Of a stretch of 64,000 nucleotides of DNA, positions 45,079 through 52,531 are shown piece by piece. Each line of letters begins with the position of its first letter. The stretch's first letter is position 1. A program made the translations under genes and the position numbers. The stretch is from Methylobacterium oryzae (GTDB lineage Bacteria > Pseudomonadota > Alphaproteobacteria > Rhizobiales > Beijerinckiaceae). The stretch spans positions 1,184,501-1,248,500 of the forward strand of contig NZ_CP090349.1 in the NCBI RefSeq assembly GCF_021398735.1. Reading direction: 5' to 3'. Below the pieces are notes generated by a model that saw only the letters and a list, made by a program, of their open reading frames with translations, made no database searches and was not told the origin of the DNA.

Positions 45079-47180
45079 GCCTTGCGCCGGGTCAGGAGCA
45101 GGGAGCCCGAGATCGGCCGGCCCAGCGCCTCCGACGTGTCGACGAGGTCGATCAGGTCGCGCTGGCGCGTCGCGCCGTTGCAGGCGACGAGCAGCAGCCG
45201 GTCGGCGGCGGCCGCCAGGGGACCGAGCCGCAGGTTCTCGGTCAGCACGCCGCCGTCGACGAGCACGAGGTCGAAGCGTCCCTTCACGCCCGCGATGAAG
45301 CGCTCGACATTGGCGGGGGTCAGGGCATCGCGCAGGGGCTTCTCGGTGTCGCCGAGCCCGACCCGGCGGGCGCCGGAGGCCGGGTCCGTCCGGGTCACGG
45401 CGTTGAGGCTCTGCTCGCCGCGGAGCACGTCGAGGAGGCCGCCGGTGCCGGAGCCGTCCGCCCGCAGGTCGGCGTCGACGCGCAGGACGCGGTCGCCGCG
45501 CGCGACGGCGACCGCGGCGAGCAGCCCGATCACCGCCTGGCGCTCGGCCTCGTCGGATTCGCCCGAGGTGACGAGCAGCGCCAGGGCGTGGCCGCTCTTG
45601 CCGGAGGTCGCGGCCAGGTGGTCGAGGGTGAGGCTCGCGGCGCTCGCGCTCGCGCCCCGCGGCCGCAGGCCGGGCAGCACGGCCACCACCGGGGCGTTCG
45701 ACAGCCGCTCCAGCTGCCGCGGCGAGAGCACGGTCGGCGCCAGATATTCCCGCGTCAGCGCGAGGCCCGCGCCGAGGCCGAGGCCGCCCGCGAGGGCGGC
45801 GGCGACCAGGATCAGCCGCGGCGGCCAGCTCGGATCCTGCGGCGGCCGCGCCGCGGTGATGATCCGGGCGTTCGAGCTGTCGATGCTGGTCTGCTCCTTG
45901 ATCTCCCGGGCGCGCACCAGGAAGGCGTTGTAGACCGAGCGCGCCGCGTCGACCTCGCGCTCGAGCTCGCGCTGCTGCACCGACGACTGGGCGTTCACCG
46001 CCGACTGCCGCTGCAGGCGCTCCAGCTCCGCCGCGAGGGTCCGCTCGTTGGCCTGGGCGCGCTGGGCCTCGGTCTCCGCCGCGCCCGCGATGCGGTTCAG
46101 CTCGGCGTCGATCAGCCGGCGGACGTCCTGCATCTGGGCGCGCACCGCGGCGATGAACGGGTGGCGCTCGCCGAGATTGGTGCGCAGGTCCGCCTCCTTG
46201 GCGGCGAGCTCCGCGTACTGCCCGCGCAGGCGCTCGATCACCGAGGACTGGACCGCCTCCGGCATCGCTCCGGACCCGATCGCCTGCCCGCGCGCCTCTC
46301 GGATCCCCTGGAGCCGCGCCCTGGCGTCGGCGGTCCGCGCGCGCGCGGCGACCAGCCGCGCGTTCAGGTCGGTGAGCTGCTGCTCGTTCACGAGCCGGCC
46401 GCTCGACGCGATCAGGCCGTTGCGCGCCTTGTAATCCTCGAGCTTCTTGTCGGCGGCGTTGACGGCGCTGCGCAGCTCGTCGAGGCGGCCGCGCAGCTCG
46501 CCCGCGGCGCGCTTGGCGGCGTCCGAGCGGGCGTCGGTCTGGTCCGTCAGGTAGGCGCTCGCGATGGCGTTGACGATCCGCGCCGAGAGGTCGGGATCCG
46601 TCGTGGTGACCACGAGATCGATGACGAAGACCTTGTCGGCGCGCTTGACCGCGAGCCGCCGCCGCAGCTGGTCCAGCGCCCGGCCGCGGGCGTCGACCGG
46701 CCGCTCCGCCCTCGGCCCGGCCATCAGCGCGCGGAGCTCGCCGAGGACCCGCGTGACGACGCCGTCCTGCGGCGCGCCGAAGCCCGGCGCGGTCGCGAGC
46801 CCGACCTGATCGACCGCCCGGCCCAGCACGGCGTCCGACTCGATCACCTTCACCTGGCTCTCGACCTGGGCGATGCCGCCGTCCGGCGACAGCCCGGCGG
46901 GGTTGACGTCGTTCGAGACGACCTGGCGGTCGCGGGGATCGATCAGGATCTGCGCCGTGGCGGTGTAGAGGGAGGGCGTGATCAGCGCGTAGGCGAGGGC
47001 GAGCAGGCCGAGGAGCAGCGCCGTCCCGAAGACCAGCCGCTTGCGCCGCCACAGGATCCGCCACAGGTCGCCCAGCTCGGCCGTCGTGTCGGGACGGTTG
47101 GGGCCCGGACGCTCGGGATGGGCCGGCTGCACGGGGGTGAGCCACGTCGCGACAGCGATGTTATGGTCGATCTGTGCCAC
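45075..47180 (-). CDS. polysaccharide co-polymerase (Wzz domain) with degenerate BY-kinase-like domain
   Basis: 701 residues. TM1 about 49-67, a long periplasmic coiled-coil region (about 190-430), TM2 about 450-470, then a cytoplasmic P-loop-like domain. The Walker A GxxxxGKS is missing: VTSGESDEAERQ takes its place near residue 536. Traces of Walker A' (VLRVDADLR) and Walker B (FDLVLVDGG) remain, and there is no Tyr-rich tail. It should set chain length of the polymer without kinase activity. The start is a GTG at 47180. Confidence 0.88.
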   Translation of the reverse strand: MAQIDHNIAVATWLTPVQPAHPERPGPNRPDTTAELGDLWRILWRRKRLVFGTALLLGLLALAYALITPSLYTATAQILIDPRDRQVVSNDVNPAGLSPDGGIAQVESQVKVIESDAVLGRAVDQVGLATAPGFGAPQDGVVTRVLGELRALMAGPRAERPVDARGRALDQLRRRLAVKRADKVFVIDLVVTTTDPDLSARIVNAIASAYLTDQTDARSDAAKRAAGELRGRLDELRSAVNAADKKLEDYKARNGLIASSGRLVNEQQLTDLNARLVAARARTADARARLQGIREARGQAIGSGAMPEAVQSSVIERLRGQYAELAAKEADLRTNLGERHPFIAAVRAQMQDVRRLIDAELNRIAGAAETEAQRAQANERTLAAELERLQRQSAVNAQSSVQQRELEREVDAARSVYNAFLVRAREIKEQTSIDSSNARIITAARPPQDPSWPPRLILVAAALAGGLGLGAGLALTREYLAPTVLSPRQLERLSNAPVVAVLPGLRPRGASASAASLTLDHLAATSGKSGHALALLVTSGESDEAERQAVIGLLAAVAVARGDRVLRVDADLRADGSGTGGLLDVLRGEQSLNAVTRTDPASGARRVGLGDTEKPLRDALTPANVERFIAGVKGRFDLVLVDGGVLTENLRLGPLAAAADRLLLVACNGATRQRDLIDLVDTSEALGRPISGSLLLTRRKA

Positions 47181-47614
47181 GATCGGTCACCGTCGTCTCA
47201 AACCTGGTCGGTCCCTCGCGGGTGCCTTCCCCACTGCAAGAGTCGCGCAGCCTCCTGACAATGGATCGGGACCGCGATCCGCGCCGGAGCGGCCCGGATG
47301 ACTGGGAGCGTGGTAAATCAAATCCGCGCGGCGCGCTCCCGCGCACGCCTCGTTCATCGCGGTCCCGGTGTTGCTGCAGCGTGTCGGCGACGCGGACGCG
47401 GCGTCGCATCGCGGCGGGCCGCCGAGGGACCGTCCGGATATCCCGCACGCCGCGCTGCCGCAGCGCCCTCCGACCCCGAGCCACACGTTCAGACATCGGC
47501 GTGGATAACGCCTTCGGGCTGCTCTATTCCCCGATCGGATAAATTGTATTGGCTCTTCCGAGACGCAACAATCGCTTCAAGCTGCGGTTTGTACTCTAAT
47601 TCAGGTGCTCTGCC
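47181..47614. other. intergenic, promoter region of the exopolysaccharide operon
   Basis: 434 bp between the divergent Wzz-like gene and a small protein. No gene supported. The last ~80 bp (47535-47603) are clearly AT-richer than average (TAAATTGTATTGG, TTTGTACTCTAATTC) and probably hold a promoter for the rightward small gene. Confidence 0.45.
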
Positions 47615-47869
47615 ATGGAAGCGATCGGCGTCGAGGACCGGGGCGGCGGCCGGCGCGACGCCAGCGCCCGCCTGCGTCGGATCGCGGCCGCGACCGGCGT
47701 CCCGCTCGCCGCGTTCTTCGGGGCACCGGCGCCGCGCCCGCTGGCCGAGCTCAGCGAGCTGATCGGCCTGTGGCAGTCGATCGCCGACCAGGAGGGCCGC
47801 AACGCGATCCTGGCGGTGGCCCGGGCGCGGGCCGCCGGGACGAAGGATGGGCCGGGCGGGCCGGCCTGA
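47615..47869 (+). CDS. small protein resembling the C-terminal part of an XRE regulator
   Basis: 84 residues. RLRRIAAATGVPLAAFFGAPAP and the helical LSELIGLWQSIADQEGRNAILAVARARA resemble what follows the DNA-binding domain in many alphaproteobacterial XRE regulators; the helix-turn-helix itself is absent. It may be a remnant or a small protein that pairs with a full-length regulator. An AT-rich promoter-like region is upstream. It lies ahead of the 6S RNA. Confidence 0.55.
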   Translation: MEAIGVEDRGGGRRDASARLRRIAAATGVPLAAFFGAPAPRPLAELSELIGLWQSIADQEGRNAILAVARARAAGTKDGPGGPA

Positions 47870-47934
47870 CGGACCGGCCCGCGGATTTTGCGGTGCCCGG
47901 CCCTGGCGGGAACGCGCCGGGACCGCTACATGAT

Positions 47935-48108
47935 GGGAGCGGGGCTGCAGAGTTCGTCAGGAGCACTATCCCCGGGGCCTTATCGACTCCCTCGGGAGCT
48001 GTCCCTGGCCTCGTCCCTGGACCTGGCCAACACGGCGCCCACCTACGCTGTAGGTTTCCCGGGATCGATCCTCCAACGGCTCACGTGGCTCCGCACCCGA
48101 CCTCTCCC
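47935..48108 (+). ncRNA. ssrS: 6S RNA candidate
   Basis: About 174 nt directly ahead of the 5-formyl-THF cyclo-ligase gene, the position 6S RNA holds in many proteobacteria. GGGAG at 47935 pairs with CTCCC ending at 48108; inside, GGG:CCC, GC:GC and GAG:CTC continue a rod with small bulges, as in 6S RNA. The left-hand side contains ATCCCCGGGGCCTTATC, similar to the conserved CCCC-GAGCCGATA stretch. CTACAT at 47926-47931 may be the -10. Ends are approximate. Confidence 0.6.
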
Positions 48109-48702
48109 AGAACCGGCACCGAGGCTCCGGACGCCGCCCGCAAGGCGGAACTCCGCGCCGCGGCCCTCGCCGCCCGCGATGCCCTCGATCCCGCGGCCCG
48201 GCAGGCGGCCTCGACGGCGATCGGGGACGCGCTCCTCGCGCTGCCCGAGCTCGCCCAGGCCCGTCTCGTGGGCGCCTTCTGGCCGATCCGCAGCGAGGTC
48301 GATCCCCGGCCCGCCGCCGAGGGCCTGCGCGCCCGCGGGCAGGCCGTGGCCCTGCCGCACGTCACGCCGGACGGCCTGGTGTTCCGGGAATGGCGCGCCG
48401 GCGACGCCCTCGTCGCCGGCCGGTTCGGCCTCAGCGAGCCCGACCCGTCGCTGCCGCCGGTGGAGCCCGACGCGCTGATCGTGCCGCTCGCGGCCTTCGA
48501 CCGGACCGGGCAGCGCATCGGGTACGGCCGCGGCTACTACGACGGCGCGATCGCGCGCCTGTCCCGGACGAACCCCGTCCTGACCGTCGGCATCGGCTTC
48601 GCCGCCCAGGAGGTGGCGCGGGTGCCGGCCGAGCCGCACGACCGCCCCCTCCAGTTCGTGATCACCGAAGACGGCGTGATCCGCTGCGACAGGACCGCCT
48701 GA
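48085..48702 (+). CDS. 5-formyltetrahydrofolate cyclo-ligase
   Basis: About 205 residues from a GTG at 48085, the only usable start before conserved sequence, although it falls inside the predicted 3' end of the 6S RNA. ATP-dependent conversion of 5-formyl-THF to 5,10-methenyl-THF. The family signature DRTGQRIGYGRGYYDGAIARL (about 133-153) and the N-terminal helix with RKAELRAAALAARDAL are intact. The metallophosphoesterase follows 3 bp after the stop. Confidence 0.88.
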   Translation: MAPHPTSPRTGTEAPDAARKAELRAAALAARDALDPAARQAASTAIGDALLALPELAQARLVGAFWPIRSEVDPRPAAEGLRARGQAVALPHVTPDGLVFREWRAGDALVAGRFGLSEPDPSLPPVEPDALIVPLAAFDRTGQRIGYGRGYYDGAIARLSRTNPVLTVGIGFAAQEVARVPAEPHDRPLQFVITEDGVIRCDRTA

Positions 48703-48705
48703 CCC

Positions 48706-49524
48706 ATGCGCCTGCTCTTCCTCGGCGACGTCGTCGGGCGTTCGGGCCGCACCGTGGTGTGCGAGCACCTGCCGCGGCTCCGGGAGCGCTGGCGCCTCGA
48801 CTGCGTGGTGGTCAACGGCGAGAACGCGGCCGGCGGCTTCGGCATCTCCGAAACGATCTGCGACGAGCTGATCCAGGCGGGCGCCGACGCGGTCACCCTC
48901 GGCAACCACAGTTTCGACCAGCGCGAGGCGATGGTGTTCATCGCCCGCCAGCCGCGCCTGGTGCGGCCGGCGAACTATCCGCCCGGCACCCCGGGCCGCG
49001 GCGCCACGGTCGTGGAGACCCAGGGCGGCGCCCGCGTCCTCGTGGTCAACGTGATGGGCCGGGTCTTCCTCGACGCGATGGACGACCCCTTCGCGGCGGT
49101 GGAGCGCGAGCTCACCGCCTGCCCCCTCGGCGCGGCGGCGGACGCGGTGATCGTCGACGTCCACGCCGAGGCGACGAGCGAGAAGCAGGCCTTCGGCCAC
49201 TACCTCGACGGCCGGGCGAGCCTCGTCGTCGGGACGCACACGCACACGCCCACGGCGGATCACCGGATCCTGCCCGGCGGCACGGCCTACATGTCGGATG
49301 CCGGCATGTGCGGCGATTACGATTCGGTGATCGGCATGCAGAAGGACGAGCCGATCCGCCGCATGATCCAGAAGACGCCCGGTTCCCGCTGGGAGGTCGC
49401 CGTCGGCGAGGGCACCCTGTGCGGCATCGCGGTGGAGACGGACGCGCGCGGCCTCGCCACGCGGGTCGCGGCCCTCCGCCTGGGGCCGAATCTCGAGGAG
49501 ACCGCGCCGCATTTCTGGGATTAG
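48706..49524 (+). CDS. metallophosphoesterase, TIGR00282 (YmdB-like) family
   Basis: 272 residues. Metal motifs: FLGDVVGRSGR (Asp8), VVNGENAAGGFG, TLGNHSFDQ, VDVHAEATSEKQAFGHYLDGR and VVGTHTHTPTADHRIL. The family (B. subtilis YmdB) hydrolyses 2',3'-cyclic nucleotides in vitro and affects biofilm choice. The ATG lies 3 bp after the cyclo-ligase stop, so the two are co-translated. Confidence 0.92.
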   Translation: MRLLFLGDVVGRSGRTVVCEHLPRLRERWRLDCVVVNGENAAGGFGISETICDELIQAGADAVTLGNHSFDQREAMVFIARQPRLVRPANYPPGTPGRGATVVETQGGARVLVVNVMGRVFLDAMDDPFAAVERELTACPLGAAADAVIVDVHAEATSEKQAFGHYLDGRASLVVGTHTHTPTADHRILPGGTAYMSDAGMCGDYDSVIGMQKDEPIRRMIQKTPGSRWEVAVGEGTLCGIAVETDARGLATRVAALRLGPNLEETAPHFWD

Positions 49525-49730
49525 CGCCCTGTCCGGCCCGGTGGATGCCGGTTTGGCGTAAGGCGGTCGCGGGCCGCTAAGCCTTTTGTGCGGGACTGGT
49601 CTCGATCGGCCTGGGCATAGCTCCGCGATGACCTTCCCGAGACTTGATCGCGTGCGGGCCTACCCCCACACTGCCCCCGAGGGGCGCCGATGGCCGGCTG
49701 CCGCGTGGTGAGATCAGGCTAGAACGATCG

Positions 49731-50720
49731 ATGGCCGCCCGAGAAACCGGCGACGACAAGAATGGGCCGCTGGCACAGCCCGGGATCTATCTCGGGCGGA
49801 TGGTCATCTTCCTGATCCTTGTAGGCTTCCTGGCCTTCATTCTGTTCCGGCAGATCACACCGGCCTTCCTGGCCAATCCCGGGCTCAACGGGCTCATCCT
49901 CGGTGTGCTGCTGATCGCCGTCCTGATCGCCTTCGGGCAGGTCGTCCGGCTGTTCCGCGAGACCGCCTACGTCAACGCCGTCGCGGGCGGCGCGCAGGTC
50001 AAGAAGCCGCCCGCCCTGCTGGCGCCGATGGCGCCGATGATCGCCGCGCGGGCCGGCGGAGCCACCCTGCCGGGGACGACCGGCTACCTCGACACGATCG
50101 CGGTGCGCCTCGACGAGGGCCGCGAGATCCTGCGCTACATCTCCGGCATCCTGATCCTGCTCGGCCTGCTCGGCACCTTCTGGGGCCTCATCGACACGCT
50201 GTCGGCGGTCGGCGGCGTCATCAAGGGCATGCGCGGCGGCGGCGATGCCGGCGTGATGTTCGACGAGCTGAAATCGGGCCTCGCGGTGCCGCTCTCCGGC
50301 ATCGGTCTGGCCTTCTCGGCCTCGCTGTTCGGCCTCGCCTCGTCGCTGATCACCGGCTTCCTGGAACTGCAGGCGGGCCAGGCCCATGCCCGGTTCCACA
50401 ACGAGTTGCAGGACTGGTTGATGTCTGGCGCGGCAGCTCCGGAGTCGGCGCCGGTCGCGGCGGCGGCGACCGCGGCGCGGCCGGCCGCCGGCACGCAGGA
50501 GCTGAAGGAGGCGGTCGACCGCCTGAGCGCCCTGGTGGCCGAGGGCGGCGGCAGCCGCGCGGCGACCCAGGCGATGACCAACCTCGCCGAGGGCATCCAG
50601 GGCCTCGTCCAGCACATGCGCGCGGAGCAGCAGATGATCCGCGACTGGGTCGAGGCGCAGGCGAGCCGCGAGCGCGAGCTGAAGCAGGTGCTGGACCGGC
50701 TGGGCCGGGAGCGCGTCTAG
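49731..50720 (+). CDS. MotA/TolQ/ExbB-family proton channel subunit
   Basis: 329 residues. TM helices at about 22-42 and 52-72, then 136-158 (YISGILILLGLLGTFWGLIDTL) and 184-210 (LAVPLSGIGLAFSASLFGLASSLITGF). The last pair carries the TolQ-type GTFWG and GLAFSASL motifs. A cytoplasmic helical tail (about 240-329) follows. With the OmpA/MotB-like protein whose start overlaps its stop by one base it should form a stator-like complex powered by protons. The energised partner is unknown. Confidence 0.85.
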   Translation: MAARETGDDKNGPLAQPGIYLGRMVIFLILVGFLAFILFRQITPAFLANPGLNGLILGVLLIAVLIAFGQVVRLFRETAYVNAVAGGAQVKKPPALLAPMAPMIAARAGGATLPGTTGYLDTIAVRLDEGREILRYISGILILLGLLGTFWGLIDTLSAVGGVIKGMRGGGDAGVMFDELKSGLAVPLSGIGLAFSASLFGLASSLITGFLELQAGQAHARFHNELQDWLMSGAAAPESAPVAAAATAARPAAGTQELKEAVDRLSALVAEGGGSRAATQAMTNLAEGIQGLVQHMRAEQQMIRDWVEAQASRERELKQVLDRLGRERV

Positions 50721-51733
50721 TGGCCTCCACGGCGACCCGGACCCGGCGGACGCTCAACGTCTGGCCCGGCTACGTCGACGCGCTGGCCACGCTGCTGCTG
50801 TCGGTGGTCTTCCTGCTCACGGTCTTCGTGGTCGGGCAGTTCTTCCTGTCGCAGGAGCTGACCGGACGGGACGAGACCCTGGCCAGGCTCAACCGCCAGA
50901 TCGCCGACCTCACCGACCTCCTCGCCCTGGAGCGGACGAACCGCCGCAACCAGGAGGAGGAGGCCCGCAATCTCCGCACGACGCTCGCCGGCGTCGAGGC
51001 CGAGCGCGACCGGGCCAAGGTGCAGGCCGAGGCCGCGACGGTCAGCCAGGGCGCGGCGGGCACCCTCGACAAGCAGCTGGAGACCGAGCGCGGCGCGACC
51101 CGGCGGGCGCAGTCCCAGATCGACCTGCTCAACGAGCAGATCAGCGCCATGCGCCGCCAGCTCGCAGCCCTGGAGGACGCCCTCGCGGCCTCCGAGAGCC
51201 GCGACAAGGAATCCCAGGCCCGGATCGCCGAGCTGGGCAGCCGGCTGAACGTCGCCCTCGCGCAGAAGGTCCAGGAGCTGGCCCGCTACCGGTCCGACTT
51301 CTTCGGCCGCCTGCGGCAGATCCTCGGCAACCGGCCCGACATCCGCGTGGTCGGCGACCGCTTCGTGCTGCAATCCGAGGTGCTGTTCCCGGCCGGCTCC
51401 GCGACCCTCAAGCCCGAGGCCGGGCCGGAGCTCGACCGCATCGCCGGCGCGGTCTCGGAACTCGCCAAGCAGATCCCGGCGGACCTGCCCTGGGTGCTCC
51501 GCGTCGACGGGCACACCGACGCGCGCCCGATCAGCACGTCGCAGTTCCCGTCGAACTGGTCCCTCTCGGCGGCGCGCGCCATCGCGGTGGTGCAGTTCCT
51601 CGCCGGCAAGGGGATCCCGCCGCAGCACCTCCTGGCAGGCGCCTTCGGCGAGTTCCAGCCCCTGGAAGCCGGGGCGACCGAGGAAGCCTACGCCCGCAAC
51701 CGCCGGATCGAGATGAAGCTCACCGAGCGCTAG
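50720..51733 (+). CDS. MotB/OmpA-like peptidoglycan-binding stator partner
   Basis: 337 residues from a GTG overlapping the upstream TAG. One TM helix (about 18-40, with Asp20 in GYVDALATLLLS as the probable proton-carrying residue), a long coiled coil (about 50-190), and an OmpA peptidoglycan-binding domain (about 205-337: VLFPAGSATLKPEA, VDGHTDARP, NWSLSAARA, NRRIEMKL). The coiled coil is much longer than in MotB or TolR. It anchors the channel pair to the cell wall. Confidence 0.88.
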   Translation: MASTATRTRRTLNVWPGYVDALATLLLSVVFLLTVFVVGQFFLSQELTGRDETLARLNRQIADLTDLLALERTNRRNQEEEARNLRTTLAGVEAERDRAKVQAEAATVSQGAAGTLDKQLETERGATRRAQSQIDLLNEQISAMRRQLAALEDALAASESRDKESQARIAELGSRLNVALAQKVQELARYRSDFFGRLRQILGNRPDIRVVGDRFVLQSEVLFPAGSATLKPEAGPELDRIAGAVSELAKQIPADLPWVLRVDGHTDARPISTSQFPSNWSLSAARAIAVVQFLAGKGIPPQHLLAGAFGEFQPLEAGATEEAYARNRRIEMKLTER

Positions 51734-52012
51734 CGCTGTCGGACCGCCGCGGCGCCGCAGGGGGTGTCGGCGCGCGGCCCGCGTCCGGTGACCAGTTTCG
51801 CGGCGATCTCGCTCCGCATTCCCAGGTGCATGTGCCGATCAAGCCAGCATCCGATCGTCTTACGAGAGCTTCGAACACCAGAAGCCGGAAGAGATAGGCG
51901 GTAATTGTTCCGGCGGGCGCCGATTTCTCCTGTGCGCGCCGCAGCTCTGCTGGATTAACGCATCGTTATCCTTGACGTCCCATGGTGCGGACGATCCAGG
52001 GAGACCGTATCG

Positions 52013-52459
52013 ATGTCGAAGCTCAGCCTGTCCCTGAACGCGGTTCGGCCCGGAGCCGACGATCACCCCCGTCCGCACGTCGCCCTGCGGGACGAGGCCA
52101 GCGCGATCGCCGCGGCCGTGCGGGTCTTCGAGGACGGGCTGACGGACCTGCGCGCGGGCGTGCGGGCCGCGGACGACGCCGCGTCCGCCGCGGCGGCGGC
52201 CGACGCGGCGACCGGCCTCCTGGCCGGCATCGCCGGTCAGACCAGCCTGATGGCGCTCCGGGCCGCGATCGAGGCGGCCCGCGACGGCGGAGAGGGCCGG
52301 GGATTCGCGGCCGCGGCCGCGGAGGTCAGGGACCTGGCCGGGCAGATGGTGCGGGCGACCGACACGATCGTGGCCCAGGTCGGCCAGATCCAGGCCGCGG
52401 CGGAGCGGGCGCAGGATACCGCGACCCGGGGGCAGCGCCAGGCCGCGTCCGCGCACTGA
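52013..52459 (+). CDS. soluble mini-chemoreceptor (MCP signalling-tip) protein
   Basis: 148 residues. The core AGIAGQTSLMALRAAIEAARDGGEGRGFAAAAAEVRDLAGQ lines up with the MCP hairpin tip, but there is no sensor, membrane helix or HAMP domain, and the flanking helices are short. Changes from consensus include Ser for Asn (QTSLM), and Arg for Asn (ALRAA). It may be a decayed receptor or a small protein that modulates CheA arrays. It is monocistronic, convergent with the ABC exporter. Confidence 0.65.
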   Translation: MSKLSLSLNAVRPGADDHPRPHVALRDEASAIAAAVRVFEDGLTDLRAGVRAADDAASAAAAADAATGLLAGIAGQTSLMALRAAIEAARDGGEGRGFAAAAAEVRDLAGQMVRATDTIVAQVGQIQAAAERAQDTATRGQRQAASAH

Positions 52460-52531
52460 GGCCGCGCACCCCGCACCGGCGATCCGTCGCGCGGACGGGC
52501 GCCGGCCCGGGCGGCTCCGGGCGCGGCCCGG

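Noticed and set aside
49731..51733. Possible Zorya-type defence module (ZorA/ZorB-like pair)
   Set aside because: The TolQ/MotA plus OmpA/MotB pairing is shared, but no ZorC, ZorD or ZorE gene is adjacent; the neighbours are a phosphoesterase and a chemoreceptor-like gene, and the pair is of a kind common in Hyphomicrobiales.
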